Of a stretch of DNA of 64,000 bases, positions 1 to 11,890 are shown one piece after another. Every line of letters starts with the position of its first letter. Within the stretch, counting starts at the first letter, position 1. The DNA lies in NCBI RefSeq assembly GCF_963169125.1, contig NC_084793.1:40295578-40359577 (forward strand). The letters run 5' to 3'. Under the pieces are notes generated by a model. It did not search any database. It saw nothing but the letters and a program-made list of their open reading frames with translations, and had not been told where the DNA came from. The DNA comes from Humulus lupulus. Taxonomy: Eukaryota > Streptophyta > Magnoliopsida > Rosales > Cannabaceae. A program made the position numbers and the translations under genes.

Positions 1-1616
1 GCCTAATTCCTAGCAAGGAAAATCTACTACAAGCATGAAACATAATCATACACATAAACTATGAACATATATCAAATACTATAACACATATCATAATTCT
101 AACCCATGTACATGGTGACTATTGGGGTTTGCTAACTAAGCAACTATAAGTCTCAGACTACAATGAGGTTTGCTAGTTAAGCAACTATAAGCCCCAAAAA
201 CATAAAAGTGTTAGGGTTTGCTATATAGCAACTATAAGCCCCAAAACATAAAAGTGATAGGGTTTGCTATATAACAACTATAAGCCCCACACATACATAT
301 ATCATAACACATAAAGTCGTAATATAGCATAATCATAACACTTTTATATAAACATAGCACATATCACATAATAACTACCCTATTTTCCTTACCAAAAATA
401 CCGGGATGATGAGAACAAGGTTGGGATTTTGGAACACTCCTAAAAACCATTAATAGAGAGGTGAGTATTCTAAAAGAAAAAAAGATGAAAATAATGAACT
501 AAACCATCGGGAAGATACTTACCAACAAGAACCTCAAGTTCAGAGAACTTAGATGCCTAACCAAGAATAAAGAATAGTTAGGATTTGAGTAGAGAAAAAC
601 TATAAAACTAATGAAACAATACTGAAAGGAACTAAGAATAGGGATACCTTTGAAATTGCTATACCCGAACTACACCTCGAAACCGAAATACACTATGAAC
701 CTTACTTCCTAAGTGTTTAATAAGCTTATAATGATAAAGCTTATAACCCCAACCCAAGTGTTTAACACTCTAAAGTAATCCTAGCAGCTTGTAGGCTCTG
801 AACTCAGCTTGAAGAACGAAGAAATGGTTGGGTACTAGGTCCTATTTATAGAGTTCAAGAATGAAAAGATCTTCATTTAGCTTGAATAAAATAATAGCTT
901 TTCAATTGAAAAACATTTGAATAATCGTTCAACAGAGGCTGAAGACTCGCTCAAAAAGATTCTGGACTTATCAAGAGGTTAAGGATTAAAATGAGCTCGG
1001 TTTCAAAATTATTCAAAAATCACGCACTGCAGCCGATATATTGCCCATGCTAGGCGATATATCGCTTGGTATGATATTCCTAAGGCTCGTCAAAGTTGTC
1101 GTGCGAAGTTACGTATTTTTCGTATCCCTGTGTGGCGATATATCGCCCCCTAGAGCTGCGACATATCAGCATACGCTGAAATATTATACACGTAATTACA
1201 CTTTTTCAGCCTAATTTGAATTGAGTAAACAACCTTGACTGAGTCTAATAACGATTTCAAAGCGCCTGGCAGACTCTGGGATTTTCAAATATTACTCTTA
1301 ATATACTTATTCCTAAAAAATACTTAATTTCTCATTAATCATACACATGGCAAGTGTTAATATCTTGTTGGGTCTATCTAAACCTTATAGTATACTAATT
1401 ATCATCTTCATAATCAGTCATATTAATCAAACCTTAGGTTAAAATTAATATTCTTAAATTATAGGTTAAACTTATAAAATCTACATGTGTTGCTACGAGT
1501 GTCCAACTAAGTCCCGACTTGAACCAAAATCCACAGTAATAAAGATACTATAACTACTACTAGTTATTACTATTACTACTATCTAACTAGCTAAGTAAAG
1601 TTCTTGGACTCTTACA
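1..1616 (-). repeat. 3' LTR of element A (partial)
   Basis: Matches 12269-15927 nearly base for base once the insertion at 12809-15041 is removed. It ends CTCTTACA at 1616; roughly 370 bases of its other end lie outside the window. On minus it has a TATA-like CTATAAATAGG near 841-851, two perfect GCGATATATCGC palindromes (1054-1065, 1135-1146) upstream of that, and a four-copy GGGTTTGCTA..TAGCAAC palindrome array at about 121-290. Confidence 0.92.
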
Positions 1617-1627
1617 ATTCTCCCCTA
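1617..1627 (-). other. Polypurine tract of element A
   Basis: On minus it reads TAGGGGAGAAT directly before the 3' LTR start TGTAAGAG. This is the expected place and composition for the plus-strand primer of an LTR retrotransposon. Confidence 0.75.
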
Positions 1628-1652
1628 ATAAAAAGAATTTCGTCCTCGAAAT

Positions 1653-3029
1653 TTACTTACCAAAAATTTCTGGATACCGGCCTCGCATGTCTTCCTCCAA
1701 CTCCCATGTTGCCTCCTGTTCAGAACTATAATTCCATAGGACTTTGACTATTGGAATACTCTTGGACCGTAACTGCTTCATCCCTCTATCTAGGATGCTA
1801 ATCGGTCGTTCCTCGTAACTCAAGTCTTTCTGGAGTGTTATCTTATCGTACTTGAGGACGTGAGATGGGTCTGACACATACTTGCGTAGCATTGAGATGT
1901 GGAACACGTTGTGGCTATCTGCTAGTGCTGGCGGTAGGGCTAGTCTATACGCAATTGCTCCCACTTTCTCCAATATCTCAAAAGGACCTATAAATCGGGG
2001 ACTAAGCTTGCCTTTCTTCCCAAATCGCTTCACACCTTTCATAGGAGATATCTTTAGGAAGACTTGATCTCTGACTTAAAATTCCACATCGCGTCGCTTG
2101 GCATCCGCATATCTTTTCTGACAGCTTTGAGCAGCAAGCATACGCTGTCTAATTAGCGCTACTGCTTCTTGAGCTTTTCTAACAGCTTCGGGACCGAGAA
2201 GCTGCCTTTCTCCTACTTCGTCCCAATGCAATGGTGATCGACACCTTCTTCCATAAAGCAACTCATAAGGTGCCATGCCGATCATTGACTGGTAGCTATT
2301 GTTGTAAGAGAACTCTATCAGCGGTAAGTACTTATTCCATGATCCTCCGAAATCAAGTACACAAGCGCGTAGCATATCCTCTAAAATTTGAATCGTACGC
2401 TCGGACTGCCCGTCTGTCTGAGGATGAAAAGTTGTACTAAGACTTAACTTAGTACCCATGGCTTGCTGTAAACTTCCCCAAAATCTTGATGTAAACACCG
2501 ATCCTCTATTCGACACTATTGTCTTGGGGATTCCATGCAACCGTACTATCTCTTGGACATATATGTCTGCATATTGGTCTGTTGTGTATGAAGTCTTAAT
2601 AGGCAGGAAATGAGCCGACTTTGTTAGTCTATCTATTACTACCCAAGCTGAATCATGCTGCCTGTTTTTTCGTGGCAAACCCGTCACGAAGTCCATAGCT
2701 ATATCGTCCCATTTCCATTCTGGTACGCTAAGCGGTTGCAATAAGCCTGTAGGCCGCTGATGTTCTGCTTTCACTTGCTTGCATACTAGACACTTAGACA
2801 CAAATTCCACTGTGTCCTTCTTGATCCCTGACCACCAATATATTGCCTTGATGTTGTGCGTCATCTTGGTCGACCCTGGGTGAACTGAGTACGGGGTACT
2901 GTGTGCTTCTTCTAGAATCGCCATCTTAATCCCTTGATTATCTGGCATGCATACCCAATCCTTATATCTCAATAATCCTTGACTTGATATTGAGAAATCT
3001 GTGGCCTTGCCTTCTCTGACTGCATCCAT
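1653..3029 (-). pseudogene. Element A integrase with C-terminal chromodomain-like tail
   Basis: Two open stretches (2076-3029 and 1653-2042) form one integrase in the same frame, separated by a single TAA at about 2073 where relatives carry Gln. The first holds the zinc-binding H-H-C-C region (CLVCKQVKAEHQRP), then the rve core with Asp in AMDFVTGLP, a second Asp position that now reads IVSNRGS where relatives read SD.G, and Glu in HPQTDGQSERTIQ. The second holds the GPF/Y-type region (FIGPFEILEKVG) and a tail ending EATWELEEDMRGRYPEIF. It would insert element cDNA. The SD to SN change and the stop make it inactive. Confidence 0.9.
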
Positions 3030-3608
3030 ATGTGCCGCTAGTGTGTCATCATGCCTTTGCCCAATCTGTATATCTTCTAGCAGATTTGACTAGATAGACA
3101 AATTAGCCAGCTTACCGACAACTATTTCTATTCCAGCACTGATCAGCTCCTACTGTAGCAGCTTTTCTATTCCTGCTAGTGCTGCTAAACTTCCATAACT
3201 CTTCCTACTTAGCGCATCGACAACTACGTTTGCCTTTCCCGGGTGGTATAAGATTTCGCAGTGGTAATCCTTCACTAGCTCTAACCACCTGCACTGCCTC
3301 ATGTTGAGCTCCTTCTGAGTAAAGAAGTACTTTAAACCTTTGTGGTCCGTATAAATCTCGCACCGTTCTCCGTAAAGATAATGATGCCAGATTTTCAATG
3401 CAAAGACCACCGCTGCCAACTCCATATCGTGCGTTGGATAGCGTTGCTCGTACTCCTTCAGCTGCTGTGAGGCATAGGCTATCACCTTGTCATTCTGCAT
3501 CTGCACGCAACCCAACCCTTGCTTCGACGCATCGTAGTAGACTACGAACTTATCGTTGGGTGTTGGTACACAGAGTACTGGTGCTGAGCACAACTTGTCC
3601 TTAAGCAA
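3030..3608 (-). pseudogene. Element A RNase H and connection to integrase
   Basis: The open stretch 3150-3608 reads as a Ty3 RNase [18 protein letters not shown] (first catalytic Asp), a [20 protein letters not shown] block with the catalytic Glu, [13 protein letters not shown] (Asp), and the C-terminal [17 protein letters not shown]. RNase H removes RNA template during reverse transcription. Between it and integrase, 3030-3149 stays readable but has TAG codons at about 3086 and 3150, both where relatives have CAG. A further TAG at about 3635 separates it from RT, where a Trp codon is expected. Confidence 0.88.
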
Positions 3609-3635
3609 CTGGAGGCTTTCTTCACATCTATCATT

Positions 3636-4425
3636 CTAGTTGAATCTTTGTTGTTTCCGGGTCAGGTTGGTGAGTGGAGTGGCTATCTTAGAAAATCCCT
3701 CTACGAACCTCCTATAATAACCTGCTAATCCCAGAAAGCTCCTTACTTTGGATGCGTTCTTTGGTCTTGGCCAATCCTTCATGGCCTCTACCTTTGATGG
3801 GTCTACTGCAACTCCTTCTTTGGATATAATGTGCCAGAGGAACGCCACTTGCAAAAGCCAAAACTCACATTTCTTGAACTTGGAGTAGAGTTGATGCTCC
3901 TTTAGTCGTGACAAATTCAACCTCAAATGTTCCTCGTGCTCGACTTCGTCCTTGGAGTATACTAAGATGTCGTCGATGAACACTACGATGATTTTATCTA
4001 AGTAGTCCATGAAGACCCTATTCATCAAGTCTTTAAACGCGGCTAGTGCATGGCAAGACCAAAAGACATAACTAAGAACTCGTAATGCCCATAACGAGTT
4101 CTAAAAGCTGTCTTAGGAATATCTTATCCCCACACCTTGAGCTGATGGTACCCAGACCGTAAATCAATCTTTGAAAATATGGTCGCACCTCAGAGTTGAT
4201 CAAACAAGTCACAATTCGGGGTAGCGGGTACTTATTCTTAATCGTTACCTTATTTAGCTCGCGGTAGTCTATGCACATCCGCATGCTTCCGTCCTTCTTC
4301 TTCACAAATAGAACCGGTGCTCCCCATGGCGAATGGCTCGGTTTAATGAAGCCCAAGTCTAGGAGTTCTTGTAGCTACTTTAACTCCTTGAGTTCCGTAG
4401 GTGCCATCCGGTATGGTGCCTTGGA
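3636..4425 (-). pseudogene. Element A reverse transcriptase, palm and thumb part
   Basis: 3636-4028 holds [11 protein letters not shown] (the catalytic Asp pair of Ty3 RT) followed by [17 protein letters not shown]. 4072-4356 holds the fingers, with [16 protein letters not shown] and [23 protein letters not shown], then loses frame before the segment that normally carries the first catalytic Asp and the DLRSGYHQ block. The reading continues upstream to the insertion of the solo LTR at 4431. At least one frameshift near 4180 and another near 4060 make it non-functional. Confidence 0.88.
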
Positions 4426-4430
4426 GATAG

Positions 4431-6853
4431 TGTAGCGCCCAGGATAGCCAAGACCGTTACATTGTGTGTTTATAAAGTGCTAGACTTGCTAATCAAGTCA
4501 TTTAATTTAAAACGTGTTACTGAAACTCTAAAGGAACTAGGGTTAAACCATTTTGGTCTTAAAAGCCACATTTATCATAAGAAACATTCCCTGTTTACAC
4601 GGGATCCCAAAAATATTAAGTTTGAAGACCGTTTACAAAAGTCATAAGGTTTAGACACAATAACAAGCCATATTAAGGAAAAACAGACAGTTAGGCAATC
4701 CCTGTCCTGATCCACTCCTCGACCATGGCGATCGAACAGCTGGCTATGTACATTCAACCCCACAGCTCTCCATCTCAGGATTGGTCCAGCTTGCCTTTGC
4801 CTTTACCTGCACCACGTGGCACCCGTGAGCCAAGGTCCAGCAAGAAAACACAACAACAGAGCATAAGCAATCAACAGACAAATCAATATCTCATACTGCA
4901 TCACATACTCTCAACCATATAATCATTCAGTACAATCAAGTATTCAACATACAAGACATATCAATTCATATCATATATCAGTTCACAAATGATAACTAGG
5001 GCTAGCGCCCTCAGGCTGCTCCCTCTGTTATCCCACTGACTCCAGCCCGCTTAAACCGAGCTCAGTGAATATTAAGCTGTCCTCGGCTACCAGTGGCCAA
5101 GCTGCGCCCTGTGCGCAAATATTATGTACGACACCCTTAGGCTGCTATCACATGTCCCATGGCATAATACCATCATTGACATAATACAAATATCAGGAGC
5201 ACTTAGTCCCATCACAAACATATAACCGGGTGCAGTTTTCTTACCTTTCGATTCGCTAGCTTTGATCACTTGACTCCTTGAGCACGATCCCTCTCGAGCC
5301 CTAGCGCTCACCTAAACACAATCATAGGTCAAAGTCATCATCAAACCTTAAGTCCAAAACCTAGCCTCGGGGCCAATCCCGAGCCCCCGGGAAGTCCTAG
5401 TTCCACCAAACAAGGTGGTGGAATCAAACCCCAAACCCTTGGTCAAAATCCCTTGCAAACAACCCTAAAATCCACTTCAGAAGACAGGGTAGCGCTACAG
5501 CGCTCATTGGAGGGCGCTACAACGCTACAAACAGAAGCAAAATCCCCTCAGCATGCATGGCCTAGCGCTACAGCGCCCAAAGGCTAGTGCTGTAGCGTTA
5601 GTCACAGACAGGCAAACTCCAAATTTCCCTTCCTGCGATTTCTTCGAACCAAACTCAACCAAAACTTCTCCAAACCTTTACCAAACTCAAAAACAACCTT
5701 ATGAACATACTCCACTCATCCCAAGCACCCCAAATACTCAAAACCCAATCACATGCATCTCTAATCCCAAAATTCACCATAGCTGACCCTAAGCTCAGAA
5801 ACTCAGCAAAACCAGTCAAAACATCAGAGTTAGAAGCTTAGAATTCATACCTTTAATGGGGTTTCGATTTCAAGACAACCTCTACACCTCCTTAGCTTGC
5901 TCTCCCTCAACCTTTGGCCTGAATTCCCTAAAGTTCCCATCAAACTCAGCTTGTGCACCATAGTTCAAAACCAAAACCAGAAACTGAAGAAACTATAGAG
6001 CTTTACCTCAAGTGTTAGTGTGTTCCTGCTAAACCTCTGCCAATTATCCAAGCCTAGCCTAGGATTCTTGATGCTCAGCCTAACTCAGCTCTCCTTCCTG
6101 TGCTTTGCTCCAAATTTTCTCAAGAAATTGATGAAGAAAGTATAAACCGACCTTAGAAACTCTATGTTTTCTCCCTTTCCTTTTTCTTTCTTTTCCTTCT
6201 TTTCTCCCTTTCCTCAGACTTCTATTACTTTCTACAATCTCCACTAACATAAAGCCTTAGTAACACTTAACTCCTGTAAACCAAATGACTATTATGCCCT
6301 CCCTATTAAGTCTAAACCCTTTAATCCACTTAGGGGCATTTTAGTCATTTTACCCAATTTCCGCTAACTCCTCGAATGTCTCTAATATTTCCGGCTTAAT
6401 TCCCGATACCTAACTAATCTCCAATTATATTCCTCGATATTAAAACAGTCTCCAATATACTCACTAAATTCCCATTTATACTCCTAGGCTCACCCCAAGT
6501 CGGGTATAAATACCCGCCATAACTTTTTTTCGCTACTTTGTTCACTAGGATCATCTCGAGTCACAGATCACAGATATATCCACATAATAATTTGGTCTCA
6601 ACAATTATCACATATATCAAAACAATTATGTCCAAAATGGCCACAATTACGATTATGCCCTTCTAACCTAATCAGGGCCTACATGCATACTAATACACAT
6701 AGTCATGCATCTCAAATATTCAAATAGTCGTATAACATGCTTTAAATCATAATCATGCATCTTACTCATTGAAATCACACATAATTCCCATTATGCTCTC
6801 CAAGTACACTAATCAAGGCCCTTAAGCCTTATTAGCGAATTTGGGTCGTTACA
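4431..6853 (-). mobile_element. Solo LTR B1 inserted in element A RT
   Basis: Begins TGTAGCGCCC and ends GGGTCGTTACA, flanked by the 5-bp direct repeat GATAG (4426-4430 and 6854-6858). The RT reading frame of element A resumes on both sides. The reverse complement aligns with 8368-10374 (TGTAAC.ACCC, AATAAGGCTTAAGGGCCTTGATTAGTG), so it is the same family in opposite orientation. At 2423 bp with no internal domain it is a solo LTR. AGCGCT-containing palindromes cluster at about 5490-5610. No gene seen in it. Confidence 0.92.
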
Positions 6854-6858
6854 GATAG

Positions 6859-7042
6859 GCTCGGTGCCCGGTACTAATTCTATTGTGAAGTCAATTTCCT
6901 GAGTTAGCGGCAATCCTGGTAAGTCATCGGGAAATACTTCTGGGAATTCTCGTACAATGCGGACGTCTCCAACTTTAAGCGGTGTTTCCTTTACCATATC
7001 CGTGATGCTGGCTAAGAATGCTTGACACCCTTTTTCTATCAT
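6859..7042 (-). pseudogene. Element A protease-RT linker and RT N-terminus
   Basis: Reads VREFPEVFPDDLPGLPLTQ then EIDFTIELVPGTEPI, the well-conserved entry into Ty3 RT, and runs straight into the B1 solo LTR target site GATAG at 6854. The other half of this RT resumes at about 4425. The last residues of the open frame as translated (after EPI) come from the LTR and are not part of the protein. Confidence 0.85.
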
Positions 7043-7090
7043 TCTTTGGGCTTTGAGAGATGATATTAGCAGTGTACGTAGTCCGAAAAC

Positions 7091-7507
7091 TTATCCCATG
7101 AAGCATAATTTCTGGCCGTCAGGAGTCTCGAACATCACCTTCTTGCATTTGCAGTCGATGGTCGTGCCATGTCGTGCTAGCCAGTCCATGCTTAGTATCA
7201 TGTCGAAGTCCTTGATCTCCAGTTCTATCAGGTCTCCTTCTAGTTCTACGTCCTTAATCTTGATCGGTACGCCTCGTACTATCCATGATGATAGAACTAC
7301 TTTGCCTGAAGGCAACTCGGTAACAAACCTAGTTCTAAATCTTTCACAAGGTTTGTCTATCATTCCTAACGAGATATACGAATGAGTGGCTCCTGAATCA
7401 AATAATACAGAACATATATTATTGAGGATTAAACCCTGACCTGTGACCACCTTATTGCTAGCATCAGCCTCTCCTTGGGTTAGGGCAAAAACCATGGTAG
7501 GAACCAT
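7091..7507 (-). pseudogene. Element A aspartic protease
   Basis: Retroviral-type pepsin-like protease. The active site VLFDSGATHSYIS is intact, followed by a flap region and DFDMILSMDWLARHGTTIDC. It would cleave the Gag-Pol precursor. It lies in frame between the gag zinc knuckle and the RT linker. The local stretch is open for about 138 residues, but neighbouring domains are broken, so no working polyprotein is expected. Confidence 0.88.
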
Positions 7508-8362
7508 CTTATCCTCCTTTTTTCCCTCTGACTTGAGCTGAGGACATTCTTTCTTTCGATGTCCCTCTTGACCACAGTTGTAACATCCTTTGGTGTTTGC
7601 CCGGCATTCCTCGGGATGTTTCCTTTGGCACTTAGCACATGGCGGGTATTCTACATAACCCGACCTACTACCTCCATTATTTGTCTGTGCCCTTTTATCA
7701 CTGTCGGACTGTTTGTTGTCAGGATGCCTTCTTTTCTGACCATTGTTGTTGTTATTGTTGCTGGACTGATTGTTGTTGTGGTGGTGGTTGTTGATCCGAC
7801 TTGTCTGAGATTGACCTTGTTGTCTAGGTTTAGGCTTACTGGCTTCTTCTTTACTAACGTTAGCCTACAACCTTTCTACTTTTATTGTCGTCTCTAGAAC
7901 GTCGGCATAAGTAGTATTTCCCGAGTTTGCTAACTTAACCCCTATCTCAATCTTCGGTCGAATTCCTCTAACGAACTTAGAAACCCTCAGATAGTCGGTT
8001 GGAACCATTTTCGATGCGAACTTAGCCAAACGGTCGAACTACCGAGCATACTCTGCCACTGATAAACTTCCTTGCTTCAGGCCAACGTACTCCTCAACTC
8101 TTGAAGCGAGTACATCTGAATTGTAGTACTTTTTGTGGAACAGCTCCATAAATCGAGTCCAAGTCATGGTGGCAACATCATGCATCTGCTGGACTAAGTC
8201 CCACCATATCCTGGCATCTTTCTTGAGCAAGGACGAAATGCAGGATATGCGGTCCGCGTTGCTGAGATTCATGTGCGTCAGGATTGGCTCCATGTTTCTT
8301 GGCCACTCTTCTACCTCAAAGGGGTCTGTAGTCCCTTCAAACTTCGGAGCGGGTTGCTTACG
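7508..8362 (-). pseudogene. Element A gag, C-terminal two thirds with zinc knuckle
   Basis: 8039-8362 encodes the core gag fold: APKFEGTTDPFEVEEW, then DARIWWDLVQQ and MTWTRFMELFHKKYYNSDV, typical of the plant retrotransposon_gag family. Downstream at about 7520-7640 is a CCHC knuckle, CYNCGQEGHRKKEC, preceded by CHAKCQRKHPEEC. A Gln/Asn-rich stretch lies between (7730-7810). Gag would form the particle and bind RNA. The frame is cut at 8363-8367, the target site of solo LTR B2, and resumes at 10375. Confidence 0.85.
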
Positions 8363-8367
8363 GAACC

Positions 8368-10374
8368 TGTAACAACCCAAAATTACTAATAAGGCTTAAG
8401 GGCCTTGATTAGTGTGCCGGGAGGGAATAATTGGAGGTTAAGAGAATTAATGGCAAGAAAGTATGGATATGGTTACTGGATAAGCAGGCGGGCCCTATTT
8501 GGTTGGTAAGGGCTTAATCGTAATTTTGGCCCGTTAGGGCATAAATGTGAATGTGTGTGATAAATTGTTGAGACCACATTATTATGTGGATAGATAGATA
8601 AATATATATATATATATGTACATGTGTGTGCATTTGTAACTATCGGCACGAGGCGATTCTAGGGAGCAAGTAGCAGGAAAGTCACAATGGGGCTTAATAG
8701 TTGACTTTGGATAAGTCAAGGGTATTATAGGTATCGGGTAGTTATTTAGACTATCGGGTTATGAAAATAAATATATGGAGATATATTTGAGGTTAGGAAG
8801 TTTAGGTGGGAATGTTGGGGAAATTTACCATTTTTCCCTCGGGGACGTTTCCGGCACCCCGAGCCTCGGGATTGACTTAACGGGATAAAGGATAGACTTG
8901 GTTAAGACAGAAGCTAGTGGAAAGGAAGATTAGACCGACTCTCATTCTCTCTCCCTCTTCTCTCTCAAGGAAACTAGAAAGAAACACAAGGAAAACAGAG
9001 GAAACTTGGAGGATTTGGGCTGGGATTTCAAAGGGTTTCAGTGGGGATCTAAAAGCTTAGCTCAAGGATTATCCAAGGAACATTTAATCAAAGCCAAGGT
9101 GAGAATCAAACTGTGTTTTTGAGGTTAGAAGCTCTGAGTTTTTCTGAGTAGTAAGATAATTATAATTTTGGTGTTTAAGGTTGAATTGAAGCTAGAAACT
9201 TGGGAACTAGCTGGGATTCTGCTTAGAGAAGGGGTTCAGCTGAAGAGGTAAACTTTAATTTATGATTTAGAAGCTTAAATTTGAGTTCTGTATGGTTGGT
9301 TTTGGTATTTGATGTTCTTGAGTTTTAGAGATTGAAACATGGATTGCAATGAGTTTTAGATTGGGTTTCCTGTTGAATTATGATGTTAAAGTTGTCTTAA
9401 AAGTGTTGGGAATGATTGATATTGAAATAGGGAGCTTTGGGATGATTTTGGGTAAGGTTTGGAGGTTGGAAATGGTGGAAATTATGGGCTCGAAGGGAAG
9501 GGCCGCGGCTCTGTTCTAGAGCGCTGCGGCCCTAGGATGAAGATGAGCCAAGAGGGCTCGGCCAAGGGTGAGCGTCGCGGCGCCCAAGGCAAGGGCCGCG
9601 GTGCGTGTCTTCTTTCAGGGAGGGCCTTGGTTCTGTTTTAAGGGCAGGGCCGCGGCTAAGCTTTAGGGGTTGCAACCCTTAGATGCATACTTGAACGTTC
9701 AAGGTTTTAAAGTATAGGGATCGAGCCTAGGGTGCTCGGGATCAATCTCACCACCGTGCTTGGTGGGATTCGACTTCCCGGAAGCTAGTTTTGTATACGA
9801 AAACCTATATTTGAATATTAATGGAATCCATTATCTTGGTTGTGACTAGGTGATAAGCTAGGGCTCGGGAAGTGGATCGTGCTCGGGGGTCGTCCTTTCT
9901 AATTAAAGCATTTGGAATCAAGGTAAGAAAACTGCACCTATGTAGGTGGATAGGTTGGGACTAAGTGTTCCCTATATTTGTTTGTATTGCTATGTGAATA
10001 TGTTGGGACTAAGAGTTCCCTATAATTATATGAATGTCATGAGGTGGTATTATGCCACTGGGACATGTGATAAGCTGCCTAAGGGTGCCGAAACCAACAT
10101 TTGCGCACATGGCGCGACTCGGACACTGGTATCTGAGGACAGCTTATTAATCACTGAGCTCGGTTAAGCTGGTCGGAGTCAGTGGGTATGTCACTGGGAT
10201 TGGCCTAAGCGAGCCAAAGACAGTGAATTAAACAGAGGGTGCGGTTTGCGGGCATTAACCCTAGTTATTGCTTGGTATAGGTTCTATTGTTGATTATGGT
10301 GTATGACTTGATTAGCAAGTCTTGCACTATTTCAAACACACAGTGTAACGGTCTTGGTTATCCAGGGCATTACA
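8368..10374 (+). mobile_element. Solo LTR B2 inserted in element A gag
   Basis: Begins TGTAACAACCC, ends GGGCATTACA, 2007 bp, with TSD GAACC at 8363-8367 and 10375-10379. The gag frame of element A continues across. A pyrimidine-rich CTCTCTCCCTCTTCTCTC tract at 8945-8965 looks like a transcription start region. GC palindromes of the GGGCCGCGGC and GCGCTGCGGCCC type cluster at about 9495-9660. No coding capacity recognised. Confidence 0.92.
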
Positions 10375-10734
10375 GAACCACTCATAAACTGGCTCCAAAT
10401 GCTGTACTGGATACGGCGCAAAATTCACCACTGGCCATCCCCCATATGGACCAACTTGTTGGGGTGCTGAGGCCATTTGCTGTGGCTGTGGCTGCGACTA
10501 CGGCAGAGGCGGAGGCTGAGTCTGGGGCTGAGCCTGTTGTTGTTGTTGCTGCAAAAAGTCCTTGAATTGTTGTCGCAATCTGGCGATCTCCGCAGTGTTT
10601 TCAGCTGGTGGCGGCAGCGCGTTGCGGCTGGCAGTAGCACGCACTCCCCTTCTGCGAACTGGAGGGGCTTCATTGTTCACCGGAGTAGCGTTGGAGGCGT
10701 TTCCGTTGGTGCGAGCAGATCTTCGGAGTGACAT
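10375..10734 (-). pseudogene. Element A gag N-terminus
   Basis: ATG at 10734-10732 opens MSLRRSARTNGNAS, an Arg-rich start typical of Tekay-like Gag, followed by a predicted helix (TAEIARLRQQFKDFL) and a Gln/Pro-rich run. One in-frame TAG sits at 10498-10500, where CAG is the likely ancestor. The frame then continues through a Pro/Gln-rich linker to the solo LTR B2 target site. Plus-strand open frames over the same stretch are artefacts of the CAG-rich composition. Confidence 0.85.
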
Positions 10735-11271
10735 CGCAGTAGAGTTCTAACAGTTGAGAGAAACATGTCAGAATTTTACCCTAATAGGCTCTAAGGCAAA
10801 AACTTATTCTAAACAAACATAATTCGGACCTATTAATTATGACTTCTTATGAAAATTATATAAGTCTTCTTTATTATTAGAGTGGGTTTCTATACTTAGA
10901 AAAATAAGCCATCTTTATTATTTTCTAAGTCTATTTCTAATCATCCTATATGACTAAATTTTCAGGCTCGAAACTCATCTTTGTTCCAAAGTTTACCATA
11001 TTGAGGGAGGGCTGGGATTAGTAAAATCGTTCCCACTACTATGACCCCCTAACTCTCAATATAGAAACTTGGTTCATTGATTTGTATCCACCCTCACTGA
11101 ACTTAGTCATTATTTATTTTATTTATTATTTATTATGATTGCAAAAGAAAATCAAACTCATACATGATAACAAAATAACCATGATATTGATTTGGAAAAG
11201 AAAGTTTTCACTATTTACAACAATAAAAGAAAACAAATAATAAATTAAAACAAACAATGAAACTAATTATT
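10735..11271 (-). other. Element A leader between extra ORF and gag
   Basis: AT-rich 537 bases with no open frame I can support. It separates the extra ORF (ending 11272) from the gag ATG. It could hold an intron or an internal start region for gag, but I see no decisive signal. Confidence 0.5.
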
Positions 11272-11875
11272 CTAAAAATTGGGATCTTTTATATCTGATC
11301 CTTCATCTAGCATATCATCATCTAACTCCTCATAGTCCTCATTATCATGTGCCTCAAAATTCCCTCGAGGAAGGTTCGTAAAAATTCTATGCTTTTTCTC
11401 ATTTGTAAACTGAAATTTCATTTTTGAAGTGAACCTAATTAAGAGAAAATAATATCTCCTTGCTATCGGCAATTCATCTTCATTATCCATTGTTTCCCAT
11501 ATCTCCTCTAAGGCTACTGTTGCAGTATGATAATCTCTAAATAGTCTAATTACTAAAACGTATTGCTCCGTTGCTCTCATCATGATTTGCTTAGATTCTT
11601 GGAGGTGACCTATTTCTCTGTGGAACAAAACTAGCCTCCGAGTGATTCTTTCTAGCACTCCTACGATGTTTTTCGGTTCTCTAATTCTCTTTAAAGCCTT
11701 AATGGCTCGGATATCCTCATAAGTTAATGCTTCGTTCATTCTTAACTGAAACATAAAGGCTAAAATTGTTAGCTATACATATAAACATAATAACTATAAC
11801 TTAAACAATTACTTGGCGGTCAGATTCAGAGCCTTGAGTGTGTGTATCGAGGAGAACTTCATGTGAATGAACCAT
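11272..11875 (-). CDS. Unknown extra ORF of element A, probably spliced, upstream of gag
   Basis: No family recognised. The open stretch 11272-11745 encodes about 157 residues: a mainly helical, charged N-terminal half, Arg/Lys-rich in the middle (KNIVGVLERITRRLVLF), and a strongly acidic tail (NEDYEELDDDMLDEGSD). Upstream in the same frame after removing a 67-base intron (11746-11812) is a 21-codon exon whose ATG (11875-11873) lies inside the tRNA-Met primer-binding site. Donor CAA|GTAATT, acceptor TTTCAG|TTA and a CTAAC branch-like site support splicing. A second ATG at 11754, just inside the predicted intron, would give an unspliced 160-residue version. Unlike the neighbouring gag and pol, I see no stops. 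Its role is unknown. Confidence 0.6.
11746..11812 (-). other. Predicted intron in the element A extra ORF
   Basis: Starts GTAATT, ends TTTATGTTTCAG, is T/A-rich and carries CTAAC about 30 bases before the acceptor, all normal for plant introns. At 67 bases it is near the short limit. Removing it joins complete codons and extends the ORF to an ATG in the primer-binding site. Confidence 0.5.
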
Positions 11876-11888
11876 TGCTCTAATACCA
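11871..11888 (-). other. Primer-binding site of element A (tRNA-iMet)
   Basis: On minus it reads TGGTATTAGAGCAATGGT starting two bases after the LTR end. It differs at two positions from the complement of the plant initiator tRNA-Met 3' end (TGGTATCAGAGCCATGGT), the usual first-strand primer. Confidence 0.9.
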
Positions 11889-11890
11889 AC

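Noticed and set aside
4462..5786. Short plus and minus frames in solo LTR B1
   Set aside because: All lie in non-coding LTR and none is shared as a frame with B2 or B3.
10425..10750. Plus-strand Leu-rich open frames opposite gag
   Set aside because: They mirror the Gln-rich gag N-terminus. The minus frame has family-typical residues and an ATG in the right place.
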